From the NCBI GenBank assembly GCA_049669725.1, contig JBATKU010000449.1:3746-67745 (forward strand): DNA of 64,000 nt, read 5' to 3'. This DNA comes from JAFDCJ01 sp049669725 (GTDB lineage Bacteria > Desulfobacterota > Desulfobacteria > Desulfobacterales > JAFDCJ01). Made by a program: the position numbers and the translations under genes. Position 1 is the stretch's first letter. Each line of letters begins with the position of its first letter. The notes under the pieces are model-generated. The model saw only the letters and a program-made list of their open reading frames with translations, did not search any database and had not been told where the DNA came from. Below, piece after piece: positions 8,030-16,904 of the stretch.

Positions 8030-10549
8030 ATGAGCGATTTTTCCACCACAACCTGTGACCTGTGTGGTCTTTCATTGCGCCATGGAAACATTACAGCCAA
8101 GATTTCCGGAAAGGAATACGCTTTCTGCTGCGCGGGATGCCGTCAGGTTTTTAGCATCCTGTTCGAAGCAGCCGATTCGAGGGGCCCGGAATCATTCAAA
8201 GAAACTGAGTTGTTCAAAAAATGTCAGGAAAACGGAATCATTCCTAAATCTGAGACCGATTTAGTCTCAAAGCCGACCATCGCGAACAAAACATCTCCGG
8301 ACGGCGCAATCCAATTGGAGGTGGAAAACGCGGACTTCGGATCTACTGGCAACCGGGATATACTGAAGCTAAACCTGAAGGTCGGAAATATGTGGTGTCC
8401 GGCCTGTGCCTGGTTGATTGACGAGACACTGAAACAAACTGCCGGCATCATTGATTCATCCTGCAATTTTTCCACTGACAGGCTGCAGGTAAATTACAGT
8501 CCGATTCAAACATCCCCCCCTGATATTATCAAAGCAGTCGGCAAATTGGGGTATCGCGCCGCCGAACCCGATGAATCCAAAGTCGTGCTGGAAAGTCGCA
8601 AAGCGTTTATCCGGTTTGCCATATCTGCTTTTCTGACAATGAACATCATGATGCTGTCCTACGCCCTTTATACGGGGTTTTTCACCGAACTGTCCCGGGA
8701 CACCATCTACAAACTCTCCTGGCCGGCTTTCATTATGGCCACCTGCGTGCTGGCCTATGGCGGTTTTGAATTGTTCAAAAAGGCCTGGGCCGGAATCCTC
8801 AATTTTGCTTTCAGCATGGAAACGTTAATTATAATGGGCGCATTGAGTGCCTATATTTACAGCACGGTGAACCTGTTTGTCGGCCAAATCCATCTATATT
8901 ATGACACCACGGCCATGTTGATCACCCTTGTTCTGCTGGGCAAAACCCTTGAAGGCCGCGCCAAAAATCGGGTTTTAGAAGGTTTGGAGAATTTCCTATC
9001 ATTAAAGCCCACCAAAGTCAGGATTTGCACCGATCAATTCCCCGAGGGTCGTTTTGTTGCAACAGGACAACTGGCATCCGGGGACATTATCCGGGTCGCG
9101 GAAAATGAGATTGTTGCCGCCGACGGAAGAATTACCGCCGGAGCCGGATCGGTGGATGAATCCTCTTTGACCGGCGAACCGCTGCCGGTCAGCAAAACGC
9201 CGGGAGACCTCCTGCGAAGCGGCACCCGGGTTATTAAAGGATCCTTGTGGTTTAAAGCCGAGAAAATCGGGGATGATTCCACCCTGGGCCAGATGATGAA
9301 TATCATTGAAAAAACCCTGCTGACAAAAACGCCGCTGGAGGGCAGGACGGATGTTATTTTGCAGTGGTTTGTCCCGGCCATCATTGCACTGGCAGCCGGC
9401 ACGGCGCTGGTGTGCCTGTTCAATGGTCTTTCAACCGGGGAGGCCATGCTCAGGGCCGTAACGGTCATGGTGATTTCCTGCCCCTGCGCGTTAGGGATTG
9501 CCATACCACTGGCCCGGGTGGCCGGCATCACCATTGCCGGTAGAAAAGGAATTCTTGTGCGGGACTTTTCAGCTTTTGAAAGGGCCGATAAGGTCGATGC
9601 CTTCGTGTTCGACAAAACCGGCACCATCACAGAGGGTAAATGGAATTTAAAAGAGGTTATCCCCATATCCCGGATAACCCGGAACCAGGCCCTGGCCCTG
9701 GCCGCCGGCCTGGAAAAAGAATCGGATCATTTCATCGGGCTGGAGATCCTGAGATATGGCAACCAGAACAAAATTCAACCCGAACCGGTTGCAAACATCC
9801 GTATTGATGAAAAAGGGTTGAGGGGTGAATTCTTAAGCGATGATGTCAAAATCGGCTCGGCGGAATATCTCGCACAGGAACTGGAAAAAGTTGAATCCGG
9901 ATCCTTAAAAACCGCTCTAAACGTGCAGTCGCAGAATTCTTGCGTATTTTTAGGCATAGCAGGACAACTGGCGGCCGTTTTTATATTCGGGGATCGTTTG
10001 CGCCCAGACGCGCAGTCGACCATTGAGGGATTGCGACGCCGGGGATACCACCTTTCCCTGGTATCCGGAGACGGCGACCGCACCACTAAAACCATAGGAG
10101 AAGAAGTCGGTATCCGGCAAGCCTGGGGCGGCAAATTTCCTCAAGACAAGGCCAATTACATTGCCGAACTTCAAAAACAAGGCCATCAAGTGGCCATGGT
10201 GGGCGATGGCATCAACGATGCTCCGGCCCTCGTGCAGGCAGATCTTTCCATGGCGATTCATTCCGGCGGCCAGTTGAGCAAAGAGGCGGCCGACATCACC
10301 CTCATGCGCGCAGAGCCTCAACAAATTATGGATTTTTTAAACTTTGCCAGGCAGGTGAATAAAAAAATATCGCAGAATCTTGGATTTACGTTTCTTTATA
10401 ATGCCGTCAGCATCCCCATTGCCATGAGCGGACTGCTCAATCCCCTGGTGGCGGTATCCGCCATGCTGATGAGCAGTTTGAGCGTGACCGGCAATACGCT
10501 GATGCTGGTGCGCAAAAGCGCATCGCCTAGAGCTCATCGCTCAAAGTAA
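8030..10549 (+). CDS. ccoI: Copper-transporting P1B-type ATPase CcoI/FixI
   Basis: An 839-residue heavy-metal P-type ATPase, probably the exporter that supplies copper for cbb3 oxidase maturation. In order: an N-terminal Cys-rich domain (CDLCG near residue 10 and CCAGC near 35), an HMA domain with MWCPACAW near 125, membrane helices, the TGE actuator motif (SLTGEP), the SCPCALG transport site near 485, the DKTGT phosphorylation site near 528, and GDGIND near 725. The CxxCG/CCxGC start is typical of FixI/CcoI rather than CopA. The conserved nucleotide-binding His-Pro dipeptide reads His567-Phe568 here. No clear ribosome-binding site precedes the ATG. Confidence 0.92.
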   Translation: MSDFSTTTCDLCGLSLRHGNITAKISGKEYAFCCAGCRQVFSILFEAADSRGPESFKETELFKKCQENGIIPKSETDLVSKPTIANKTSPDGAIQLEVENADFGSTGNRDILKLNLKVGNMWCPACAWLIDETLKQTAGIIDSSCNFSTDRLQVNYSPIQTSPPDIIKAVGKLGYRAAEPDESKVVLESRKAFIRFAISAFLTMNIMMLSYALYTGFFTELSRDTIYKLSWPAFIMATCVLAYGGFELFKKAWAGILNFAFSMETLIIMGALSAYIYSTVNLFVGQIHLYYDTTAMLITLVLLGKTLEGRAKNRVLEGLENFLSLKPTKVRICTDQFPEGRFVATGQLASGDIIRVAENEIVAADGRITAGAGSVDESSLTGEPLPVSKTPGDLLRSGTRVIKGSLWFKAEKIGDDSTLGQMMNIIEKTLLTKTPLEGRTDVILQWFVPAIIALAAGTALVCLFNGLSTGEAMLRAVTVMVISCPCALGIAIPLARVAGITIAGRKGILVRDFSAFERADKVDAFVFDKTGTITEGKWNLKEVIPISRITRNQALALAAGLEKESDHFIGLEILRYGNQNKIQPEPVANIRIDEKGLRGEFLSDDVKIGSAEYLAQELEKVESGSLKTALNVQSQNSCVFLGIAGQLAAVFIFGDRLRPDAQSTIEGLRRRGYHLSLVSGDGDRTTKTIGEEVGIRQAWGGKFPQDKANYIAELQKQGHQVAMVGDGINDAPALVQADLSMAIHSGGQLSKEAADITLMRAEPQQIMDFLNFARQVNKKISQNLGFTFLYNAVSIPIAMSGLLNPLVAVSAMLMSSLSVTGNTLMLVRKSASPRAHRSK

Positions 10550-10570
10550 AAAGGATTTAGATCCATTTTT
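10548..10570. terminator. Weak bidirectional hairpin between convergent genes
   Basis: AAAAAGGAT-TTAG-ATCCATTTTT forms a short stem with an A-tract on one side and T-tract on the other, placed between the convergent ccoI and PilZ genes. The stem is short and GC-poor, so it is only a candidate terminator. Confidence 0.45.
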
Positions 10571-10579
10571 AGGGAAAAA

Positions 10580-11035
10580 TTAGACTCCCTGATTAACTGC
10601 CACAAGAAGGCCGTTCTTTCGACGGTGAAACGTCTTCACTAATCTCTTGGCAAATTCTACGTTTTCATCATGAGTTCCTTCAAAACTGATTCCGATTTCA
10701 AACATACCGTATTCATTTTCTCTTGAATATCTAACTTGCCCTTTAACTTCTACTAATCTATTCTGGGTATCAGTGGACATTAAGGATATCCGTTCGGATT
10801 TTACCATGATCGCAGATTCAATCAGAATACCGCCTTGACTGATATTCAGTGCCTTGGCCATGCTATGATTCACAAGGCTGCCGTCTTCATCATATACATT
10901 AAACGAAATCAGGTTACTGATTGGAACCCGCGGATGTTTTCTTTGATCTTTGGTCGGCATACTATATATTTCGTCCAATTTGTTGGAAACTTTAGAGGAC
11001 ACTCTGTCCTGCTTCTGCAGAACTGCGGGAAACAT
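10580..11035 (-). CDS. PilZ domain protein (c-di-GMP receptor)
   Basis: A 151-residue single-domain PilZ protein. The c-di-GMP binding signature is intact: RKHPR (RxxxR) around residues 32-36 and NISQGG (N/DxSxxG) around 65-70, followed by a beta-barrel-like sequence. Such proteins transmit c-di-GMP levels to partner proteins controlling motility or envelope functions. The longest start overlaps the upstream metallophosphoesterase gene by 44 bases; an internal ATG at 10960 would remove the overlap and keep the domain intact. Neither has a strong ribosome-binding site. Confidence 0.85.
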   Translation of the reverse strand: MFPAVLQKQDRVSSKVSNKLDEIYSMPTKDQRKHPRVPISNLISFNVYDEDGSLVNHSMAKALNISQGGILIESAIMVKSERISLMSTDTQNRLVEVKGQVRYSRENEYGMFEIGISFEGTHDENVEFAKRLVKTFHRRKNGLLVAVNQGV

Positions 11036-11756
11036 CCTTATTGGGCGTTGTGTTTTTCAGATGATTCGATACGATAGCTTCCCGGCGAGGATTCAGAAGG
11101 GATTGATCCATTCGGTCTAAAATCATGTTGTCCGGCGTAATGTGAAGGTAAAAAACAGGATACTCAGTCCAGGCCCCGGTGTTAATATACCTGACACCGT
11201 TGACAACCAGGTCCTCTGCGAAGTGAGTGTGGCCGCAGGCGACGGCTTGATAGCCGTTTTCCACAGCAAAGTTAACAGCGTTTAACATTATATTGTTTCG
11301 CAGCACCCTGTAAAAGGCTTTCCATTTTTTGGCATATTCGGCCACGTGCACCGGTCTGGCCCCCAGTTTGACCCTTATCTCGTGCATCAGCCTGAACGCT
11401 TTTATGAATAACCGGCTGCGGGGCATGATGGTATCGAAATCGTCTCCGTGGGTAATTAAAAGTCGATTATCAAAGGTGTAACGCCGTCGAAATTCAATCT
11501 TACCTAAATTCGTCGGCATATAGCCATTTTCATGATTGCCCCGCAACCAGACGACCTTCTGTGTGTAGGAAATTTGTTTAATCCGATCAAGAATTCCCTG
11601 ATGCGACGGGTCCAATTTCAAATATGGCCGATCGATGACATCGCCGTTCAGAATCAATTCATGTTCTTCAGGGAATTTTTCAAGAAAACCCTCGAAGGCG
11701 TCGGCGTGAAAATATGGAGAGCCCATATGCAGATCACTGACAACAATCGCGTTCAT
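10992..11756 (-). CDS. Calcineurin-like metallophosphoesterase (LpxH-like)
   Basis: A 254-residue metallophosphoesterase. The di-metal centre motifs are all visible: VSDLHMG, NGDVID, RGNHE, ITHGDD and CGHTHF. Overall length and order resemble the UDP-2,3-diacylglucosamine pyrophosphatase (LpxH/LpxH2) group, which makes lipid X in lipid A synthesis, but the subfamily cannot be fixed by eye. The start at 11756 is chosen over an upstream ATG because GGAG lies four bases before it. An acyltransferase of possible lipid role lies 2 kb away. Confidence 0.85.
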   Translation of the reverse strand: MNAIVVSDLHMGSPYFHADAFEGFLEKFPEEHELILNGDVIDRPYLKLDPSHQGILDRIKQISYTQKVVWLRGNHENGYMPTNLGKIEFRRRYTFDNRLLITHGDDFDTIMPRSRLFIKAFRLMHEIRVKLGARPVHVAEYAKKWKAFYRVLRNNIMLNAVNFAVENGYQAVACGHTHFAEDLVVNGVRYINTGAWTEYPVFYLHITPDNMILDRMDQSLLNPRREAIVSNHLKNTTPNKDVSRSSAEAGQSVL

Positions 11757-12028
11757 TTTTCTCCAATCTATTGGGATCAAATAATTGAATTCTCAATCGG
11801 GATATCGGTCCTTTTTTACAAAACCTTAATTATTCAAGTTGTAAAACGGTGGGAAACTATAACACGAAAAGAGGCCGTGGTCAGAAAGGGGTTAGCTAAA
11901 AATTTACTGCTATCCTCAATATTGATATGTTATGACTCCAGTCGCCTCATGGATGATGATGAAGAGACGACTGTCCGCTCAAATAAGCCAAAGGACGGCA
12001 TTTACCTGAAGGGATCCATTCTTTCGGT

Positions 12029-13456
12029 TCACTCCGCGGCTATCGGGATGGCATAAGGTCCTTCTTCGATATAGGCGATGGTCGGTTTCTTGCCGTTAAA
12101 TCTCGGGTGATTGACGGCATAAATAATCGAATTCTGAAGCATGGCAGCGGCCTTTTCACCGTCGGTGGCAAACTTTGCATCAGATTTTATAAAATTGTAG
12201 CCGTTTGGACCGGGGATGATATCAAAGTTTTCCTCCGGAATTTGAGGGCTGCAATAAATCAATCCATCCATGCCCACCTTACGATAGGGCTTGCCCCACA
12301 TTTCAGGTTCCCACTGATCCTTGGTAAATTTCCAGTCCGGATGCTGCAATATGCTGTTATAGCCGTCAGGGCCCAGTATTTTGAACATATGAAGAAAGGT
12401 CTTATATTCCTGGGACCCAATGGGCTCCATATCCACGTTGTCTGCCAGCATGACGATCAGTCCATCGTCTCTGACGGCCGGCATGGCATTAACGGCCGCC
12501 TTGACGGCCTGATAATGGTTGCGGCCGACATATCCGGCATGGGTGATGACGATATCATAGGGCTGCTCTATGGGAATCATCACCGATTTTTTCATGGCCT
12601 CAAATGCGGCCATATGAGCCTCTTCAAGACCACCCGCAAAAACCCCCGTCATGCACAGGCGCTTGTCCAGGGTAACGTTGACAAGAAAATCTATTCCAAC
12701 GGTTTGTGCAACCTCTAATGCCTCTTCATGGCATGGATTTCCATCCAAGATCAAATTGGTGGCTTTGGGGTCTTCGAGGACCTCAACACTGTGAAAAAAC
12801 TCGATGGTCTTGGTGTTCACCAACGCCGGGCATACCGCCTTTCTTCCCCCGGACACACCGGCCATAAAATGACTTTCCACAAGTCCCGTAATGATCTTGA
12901 CATCGGATTCATAGAAGATTTTGTTCAGGTAAACATCGGTCCCTCTTTTGGTACGGGCGGCCCGGACCATGGCGGCGTCATCTTCGCAATCGTGATCCAC
13001 GATGCGGTAGTTATTCACAACCTCCGGGCCGTACATGTATATTCGTTCTTCCAGGGTACTGGGGCGATGCATTCCATTGCCGATGACCAGGACAATATTT
13101 TCTCTTTTAACCCCGGCCGCTTCAATGAGCCCTAACAGGGGCAGCAATAACCCGTTCTCCCCCTTGTAAGGGGCCGGTCGGGTAATGTCGGATACCGTGA
13201 TGCAAACCGTTAAATCATCCACCGGTTTATCTTTGGTATGAATGATTTGGGATATGGTCGCCGAGCCAATCGGTTGATTCAACGCGTTCGCAATCGAAGC
13301 TCCCGAATCCACCAGACAGGGCATCGATGGCATGCTCAACGTCACACAGTCATCAGGAACCTTGATGTCCAGAAAATCATCTCCAAAATCCACTTTGATC
13401 TGTTTCCAGTCCTGGATATTCGCTGCCGCCAGAATATCGGCCATTTCCTTTTCCAT
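12029..13456 (-). CDS. LarA-family nickel-pincer racemase/epimerase (DUF2088)
   Basis: A 475-residue protein of the lactate racemase family, whose members use a covalently bound nickel-pincer nucleotide to racemise or epimerise 2-hydroxy acids. The key residues of Lactobacillus LarA have equivalents at exactly conserved spacing: His130 (GMHRP), His196 (ESHFMAG), Lys206 (SGGRK) and His222 (EFFHS), corresponding to H108, H174, K184 and H200. The substrate cannot be told from the sequence; many homologues act on compounds other than lactate. No larB, larC or larE cofactor genes are nearby, so the cofactor must come from elsewhere. GAGGA precedes the ATG. Confidence 0.88.
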   Translation of the reverse strand: MEKEMADILAAANIQDWKQIKVDFGDDFLDIKVPDDCVTLSMPSMPCLVDSGASIANALNQPIGSATISQIIHTKDKPVDDLTVCITVSDITRPAPYKGENGLLLPLLGLIEAAGVKRENIVLVIGNGMHRPSTLEERIYMYGPEVVNNYRIVDHDCEDDAAMVRAARTKRGTDVYLNKIFYESDVKIITGLVESHFMAGVSGGRKAVCPALVNTKTIEFFHSVEVLEDPKATNLILDGNPCHEEALEVAQTVGIDFLVNVTLDKRLCMTGVFAGGLEEAHMAAFEAMKKSVMIPIEQPYDIVITHAGYVGRNHYQAVKAAVNAMPAVRDDGLIVMLADNVDMEPIGSQEYKTFLHMFKILGPDGYNSILQHPDWKFTKDQWEPEMWGKPYRKVGMDGLIYCSPQIPEENFDIIPGPNGYNFIKSDAKFATDGEKAAAMLQNSIIYAVNHPRFNGKKPTIAYIEEGPYAIPIAAE

Positions 13457-13506
13457 GGTCGTCCTCGCAGTTGACCTAGTTGAGTGAAAAAAAAGCTCAA
13501 TTAGGT

Positions 13507-13541
13507 GTTAATCGTTATCGGTTATTCGTTGTTATAAATAG
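13507..13541. repeat. Intergenic 'GTTATTCGTTA' dialect segment
   Basis: GTTAATCGTTATCGGTTATT and following bases iterate the word GTTA-T-CG. The same word builds the 34-base palindrome at 50.19 kb. It lies between two minus-strand genes. Confidence 0.4.
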
Positions 13542-13636
13542 TCGATTTTCTGCCCGATTGCAATACCAGCAAATGATATACCAATTTTCCGCATTCCCTG
13601 CCCGCCACCTTGTCCGCAATTAAAAATCCCAATCGT

Positions 13637-14374
13637 CTAATCCGGCACCGGTGCAGGATTGGGCACCTCAATTCGGCGCGGGTCATCTATGTCGAGGCAA
13701 TTATGAAAATGATCAACCTGATACATTATTCGATTGAGTCTGTCATCTAGCTGCCGGCGATATTCTTCGCACGCTTCCCGGGAAGCATCTGGTGGTACAT
13801 GAAGATAGTCATTGTCAAAAAGGGCCACAATGCGTGCGAAGGGCTTGGGAATAAGGGTGCGATCCCAGCTTTTCAGCTTCCAGCATCGATCCGCACTCCA
13901 TATTACCGGGATAATCGGTATTCCGGTTCGTTTGGCCAGATAGATGATTCCCAACTTGGAAACAAATCGCGGCCCCCGGGGCGCGTCGGCCACCAACCCG
14001 CCTTTATATCCTTTGTTAATGTACCCTTCCATTTTCCGAAAAGCCTGTTGCCCGCCACGCGACGAGGACCCCCGGGCGGTTACCCATCCGAACCGCTTGG
14101 CCGCCTGAGCCGCCAGTTCGCCGTCTTCACTGGCGCTGGCAATGGTCACGGCATTCTGGTTGCGATACCAGTAAACAAAAAAAAATAATCCCCGGTGCCA
14201 GCTGGCATAGAGAAGCCCTTTCCCCGGGTTAGCCATTAAATATTGGGTTTCAATTTCACGGCCGAACTCGGTGACCCGGCAGGTACTTAACCAAAGGGTA
14301 GCCAACACCCTGGCTGCCCAGCCGAAGATATAAAACCCCGTGCGCTTCCAGATGCTTATCTTTCTTGTTTTCAT
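13637..14374 (-). CDS. DUF374 lysophospholipid acyltransferase-like protein
   Basis: A 245-residue protein of the DUF374 branch of the LPLAT acyltransferases. Visible motifs are SWHRGLFFF (catalytic His region) near residues 58-66, RGSSSRGG near 101-108, VADAPRGPR near 127-135, and GIPIIPVIWSA, in the order seen in DUF374 proteins. Members are thought to acylate membrane lipids or lipid A precursors; substrate unknown. An N-terminal hydrophobic segment suggests membrane association. It lies upstream of and co-directional with the larA-like gene but about 180 bases apart. Confidence 0.82.
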   Translation of the reverse strand: MKTRKISIWKRTGFYIFGWAARVLATLWLSTCRVTEFGREIETQYLMANPGKGLLYASWHRGLFFFVYWYRNQNAVTIASASEDGELAAQAAKRFGWVTARGSSSRGGQQAFRKMEGYINKGYKGGLVADAPRGPRFVSKLGIIYLAKRTGIPIIPVIWSADRCWKLKSWDRTLIPKPFARIVALFDNDYLHVPPDASREACEEYRRQLDDRLNRIMYQVDHFHNCLDIDDPRRIEVPNPAPVPD

Positions 14375-14702
14375 ATGTTTCTCGTGGTATTAATTTTGCA
14401 TCTATACAACTACAAGTTTGTAAGGTGATACTTTAACTGTCGACAAAAGTTATGGCAAGAACAATCACCATATTTTGGATAAAATGATAACCAACTGAAA
14501 TTAAAGCGATATTAAAGCGCACCCAGCATTTGTTCTTTGAAAATTTCGAATGCATAATGCCAGCTGAGTTCATCTGAAATCCGTATTATATCTCCCGCGC
14601 CCCCCCTGATGGCCAAAAACCGTCATTTTATCGTCAAATCAGCGATAATCTTTACGTCATTTGCGAGAAAATAACCGAATATATTAATCCATTGGAGGAA
14701 AA
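14375..14702. other. 328-base intergenic region between divergent genes
   Basis: This AT-rich region separates the acyltransferase gene from prkA and should hold both promoters. I see no convincing promoter hexamers. A strong ribosome-binding site (GGAGGAAAA) precedes prkA at its right end. Confidence 0.5.
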
Positions 14703-16760
14703 ATGTCTAACAATTCTAACACACTCCACCATCATCTGACAGAAATCAAGCAAGGCAACCGTTGTTTTGAAAATGCATTCCAGGGCGTGTCAAGGATGAT
14801 CCTGGAAAGCAAAATCGAAAAAGTTGTGGTCAACGGTAAAACCACCTACGATTTTAGTATTTTCCGCGAGGGGGCCAAGCATGTCATCGGCATGTATGAT
14901 GAAATAAACAGCTTTGTCTCTTATGTGAAAGATGCAGCTGAGGGTGGATCATCCAAAGAAATGGCTTTTGTGTTTGTGGGCGAGCCGGGGAACGGCAAAA
15001 CATATTTAGTTGAATTTTTATCCGCTAAATACCGCAGCTTTCTGTCCCGGGACAAAAACCGCAAGTACACCTTCAGGTTTATCAATATCGATAAGGTGGG
15101 CAATTACGGAAAAATCATCACGATTGAGTCACAAACTTACGAAGACCCGATGATCCTGGCAATGAACCTGTTCGATGACCCGGACCAAAACCGGGAATAC
15201 CTTGCTAAACAGATTGGTTTTTCAGACAAGGAAATCGATGTTTTGTATGAAAATTACCGCCCGATGGGCGCCTGCAGCAGCTATATTTGGAATGATATCA
15301 GAAATCTAACAGGTGGCGCCATTGATGAAATGCTCAAGCACATCGAAATTACGCCGGTGCCACTGACGGAGAGCCTGGGAACTGTCACCGGCAAATATCC
15401 GGCCAAAGACAAGATTACTTCCTCCTCGGTTGATTTACTGGGTGAAGAGTCGATCCAGCGATTGCTGCACATCACCGACACCAACAACCCTTACCGTTTT
15501 GATTTAAGGCGGGGTGCGCTGGCGCGCGTGGCCGGCGGCGGAATTCATTTCAGCGACGAAATCTACAAAAACAAAAAAGATCTGGTGCAAGTCTACCTGG
15601 GCGTCATCCAGAATCGCAGCATCGAAATAGACGGATACAAATGGCCCATCGACACCTTGATCGTTGCCACCAGCAATAATTCTGAATTCCACCGTTTTCT
15701 GTCCGAAAAAGAAGAAGCTCCCATCGTCGACCGCTGTCGTATTTGTTACGTGTCCCACAACACGAATTATCATCTGCAGAAGGACCTCACCAAATACGCC
15801 ATCGGCAGTGAAACCCGAACTACCCTGACCAAGGAAGATCTGCACCAGGATCCCAATCTGAACTATGCGGCTTCCATTGCGGTTGTTTTGTCCCGCCTGC
15901 CCCGATCCGAAAAATTGACGGCCGTGGAGACCATGAAACTGGCAGCCGGTGAAGTCGCCGGTGAAAAAAGCATCAAAACCCTGGCCGAAGTCATCGATAC
16001 CCTCAACCAGGATCCTGAGATTATCAACCGCTTTGGTCAGAAAGGACTGGGACAGCGCAATCTCGGCCGTGCCATCCAGCTGTCGATTGAAAGTTCGGAG
16101 ACCAATGAAGGCCGGTGCATGTTTGCCTATGACACCTTCAAAGCCCTGGAGCGAATAATTCTGGATTATGTGACCGAAGCCAATGACCGCACCAAATATC
16201 TTGAAGATCTTAAAACTGCCAAGGGCTTGTATCGGGAGCGCATCATGACCGAGATGTTTAACGCTTACATGGATGAGCCCTTTGCCATCCGGAAAGATGT
16301 CATGAGCTATGTAAACATGATCATCGGCATTGATGCGGAAAATTTAGGACCCGACAAAATGTGGAAGTATAAGGACCCGCAAACCGGAGAACTGAGAGCG
16401 CTGAAAATCGACGAACGCTATATCGGCAGTGTCGAGGAACGGCTTGGTCTTAAGAGTGAGGAGCAGCGCGAGTCATTTCGAACTTCCATCCGCAAGATCT
16501 ACGGTCAGAAGATTTCCGTCGATCCGGATTATGATTTTATGGACAACCTTGAACTGGTTAAAGCCGTAACGGACGTGCGATTGAAATCCGACATTGCCGG
16601 CGCCGGCAGCCTGATAGGTGCCCTGGCCAATCGCACCAATGAAGAAAATCAGAAGCTCTACGACCGCATGATCGACACCATGCTGAAAAAGCTGGGCTAC
16701 TGTCAGACCTGTGCGCAGAAGACGATAGAGTACTTTTGCACGCAAGAAGACGAGAAATAA
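14703..16760 (+). CDS. prkA: PrkA-family serine protein kinase / AAA protein (first copy)
   Basis: A 685-residue PrkA protein (YeaG in E. coli). The N-terminal AAA-like PrkA domain carries Walker A GEPGNGKT at residues 93-100, and the C-terminal PrkA domain follows. Family members are linked to stress survival, sporulation or nutrient-limitation responses and were described as serine kinases. It is followed by DUF444 and SpoVR genes, the arrangement known from yeaG-yeaH-ycgB-type clusters. Start chosen by the strong GGAGG at ideal distance. A second, larger PrkA-like gene lies at the far end of the cluster. Confidence 0.93.
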   Translation: MSNNSNTLHHHLTEIKQGNRCFENAFQGVSRMILESKIEKVVVNGKTTYDFSIFREGAKHVIGMYDEINSFVSYVKDAAEGGSSKEMAFVFVGEPGNGKTYLVEFLSAKYRSFLSRDKNRKYTFRFINIDKVGNYGKIITIESQTYEDPMILAMNLFDDPDQNREYLAKQIGFSDKEIDVLYENYRPMGACSSYIWNDIRNLTGGAIDEMLKHIEITPVPLTESLGTVTGKYPAKDKITSSSVDLLGEESIQRLLHITDTNNPYRFDLRRGALARVAGGGIHFSDEIYKNKKDLVQVYLGVIQNRSIEIDGYKWPIDTLIVATSNNSEFHRFLSEKEEAPIVDRCRICYVSHNTNYHLQKDLTKYAIGSETRTTLTKEDLHQDPNLNYAASIAVVLSRLPRSEKLTAVETMKLAAGEVAGEKSIKTLAEVIDTLNQDPEIINRFGQKGLGQRNLGRAIQLSIESSETNEGRCMFAYDTFKALERIILDYVTEANDRTKYLEDLKTAKGLYRERIMTEMFNAYMDEPFAIRKDVMSYVNMIIGIDAENLGPDKMWKYKDPQTGELRALKIDERYIGSVEERLGLKSEEQRESFRTSIRKIYGQKISVDPDYDFMDNLELVKAVTDVRLKSDIAGAGSLIGALANRTNEENQKLYDRMIDTMLKKLGYCQTCAQKTIEYFCTQEDEK

Positions 16761-16794
16761 GTGTAAATGGCTATTTTTCCGATATACGGCGTTC

Positions 16795-16855
16795 TCCGCG
16801 GCTTTTTGCCTTCGACGTACTGGTAGTACGCCTCAGGCTAAAAACCTTGTGCGGC
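16795..16855. repeat. Large hairpin after prkA
   Basis: Centred on CGTACT-GGT-AGTACG, with outer partial pairing GCCTTCG/CTCAGGC (16808-16838) and flanking GCTTTTTGCC / GGCTAAAAACC. Arms of 14 bases match at 11 positions. It lies 35-95 bases after the prkA stop and ahead of the DUF444 gene, so it could tune downstream expression, or be a dispersed repeat. Confidence 0.55.
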
Positions 16856-16904
16856 CTTGTCTATCGAAAAAACCGCTCATTTCCAAGGGTCACCTGAAAC
16901 TACA

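Noticed and set aside
11532..12056. Plus-strand open frame of 174 codons
   Set aside because: Most of it is antisense to the metallophosphoesterase; no ribosome-binding site or family motif.
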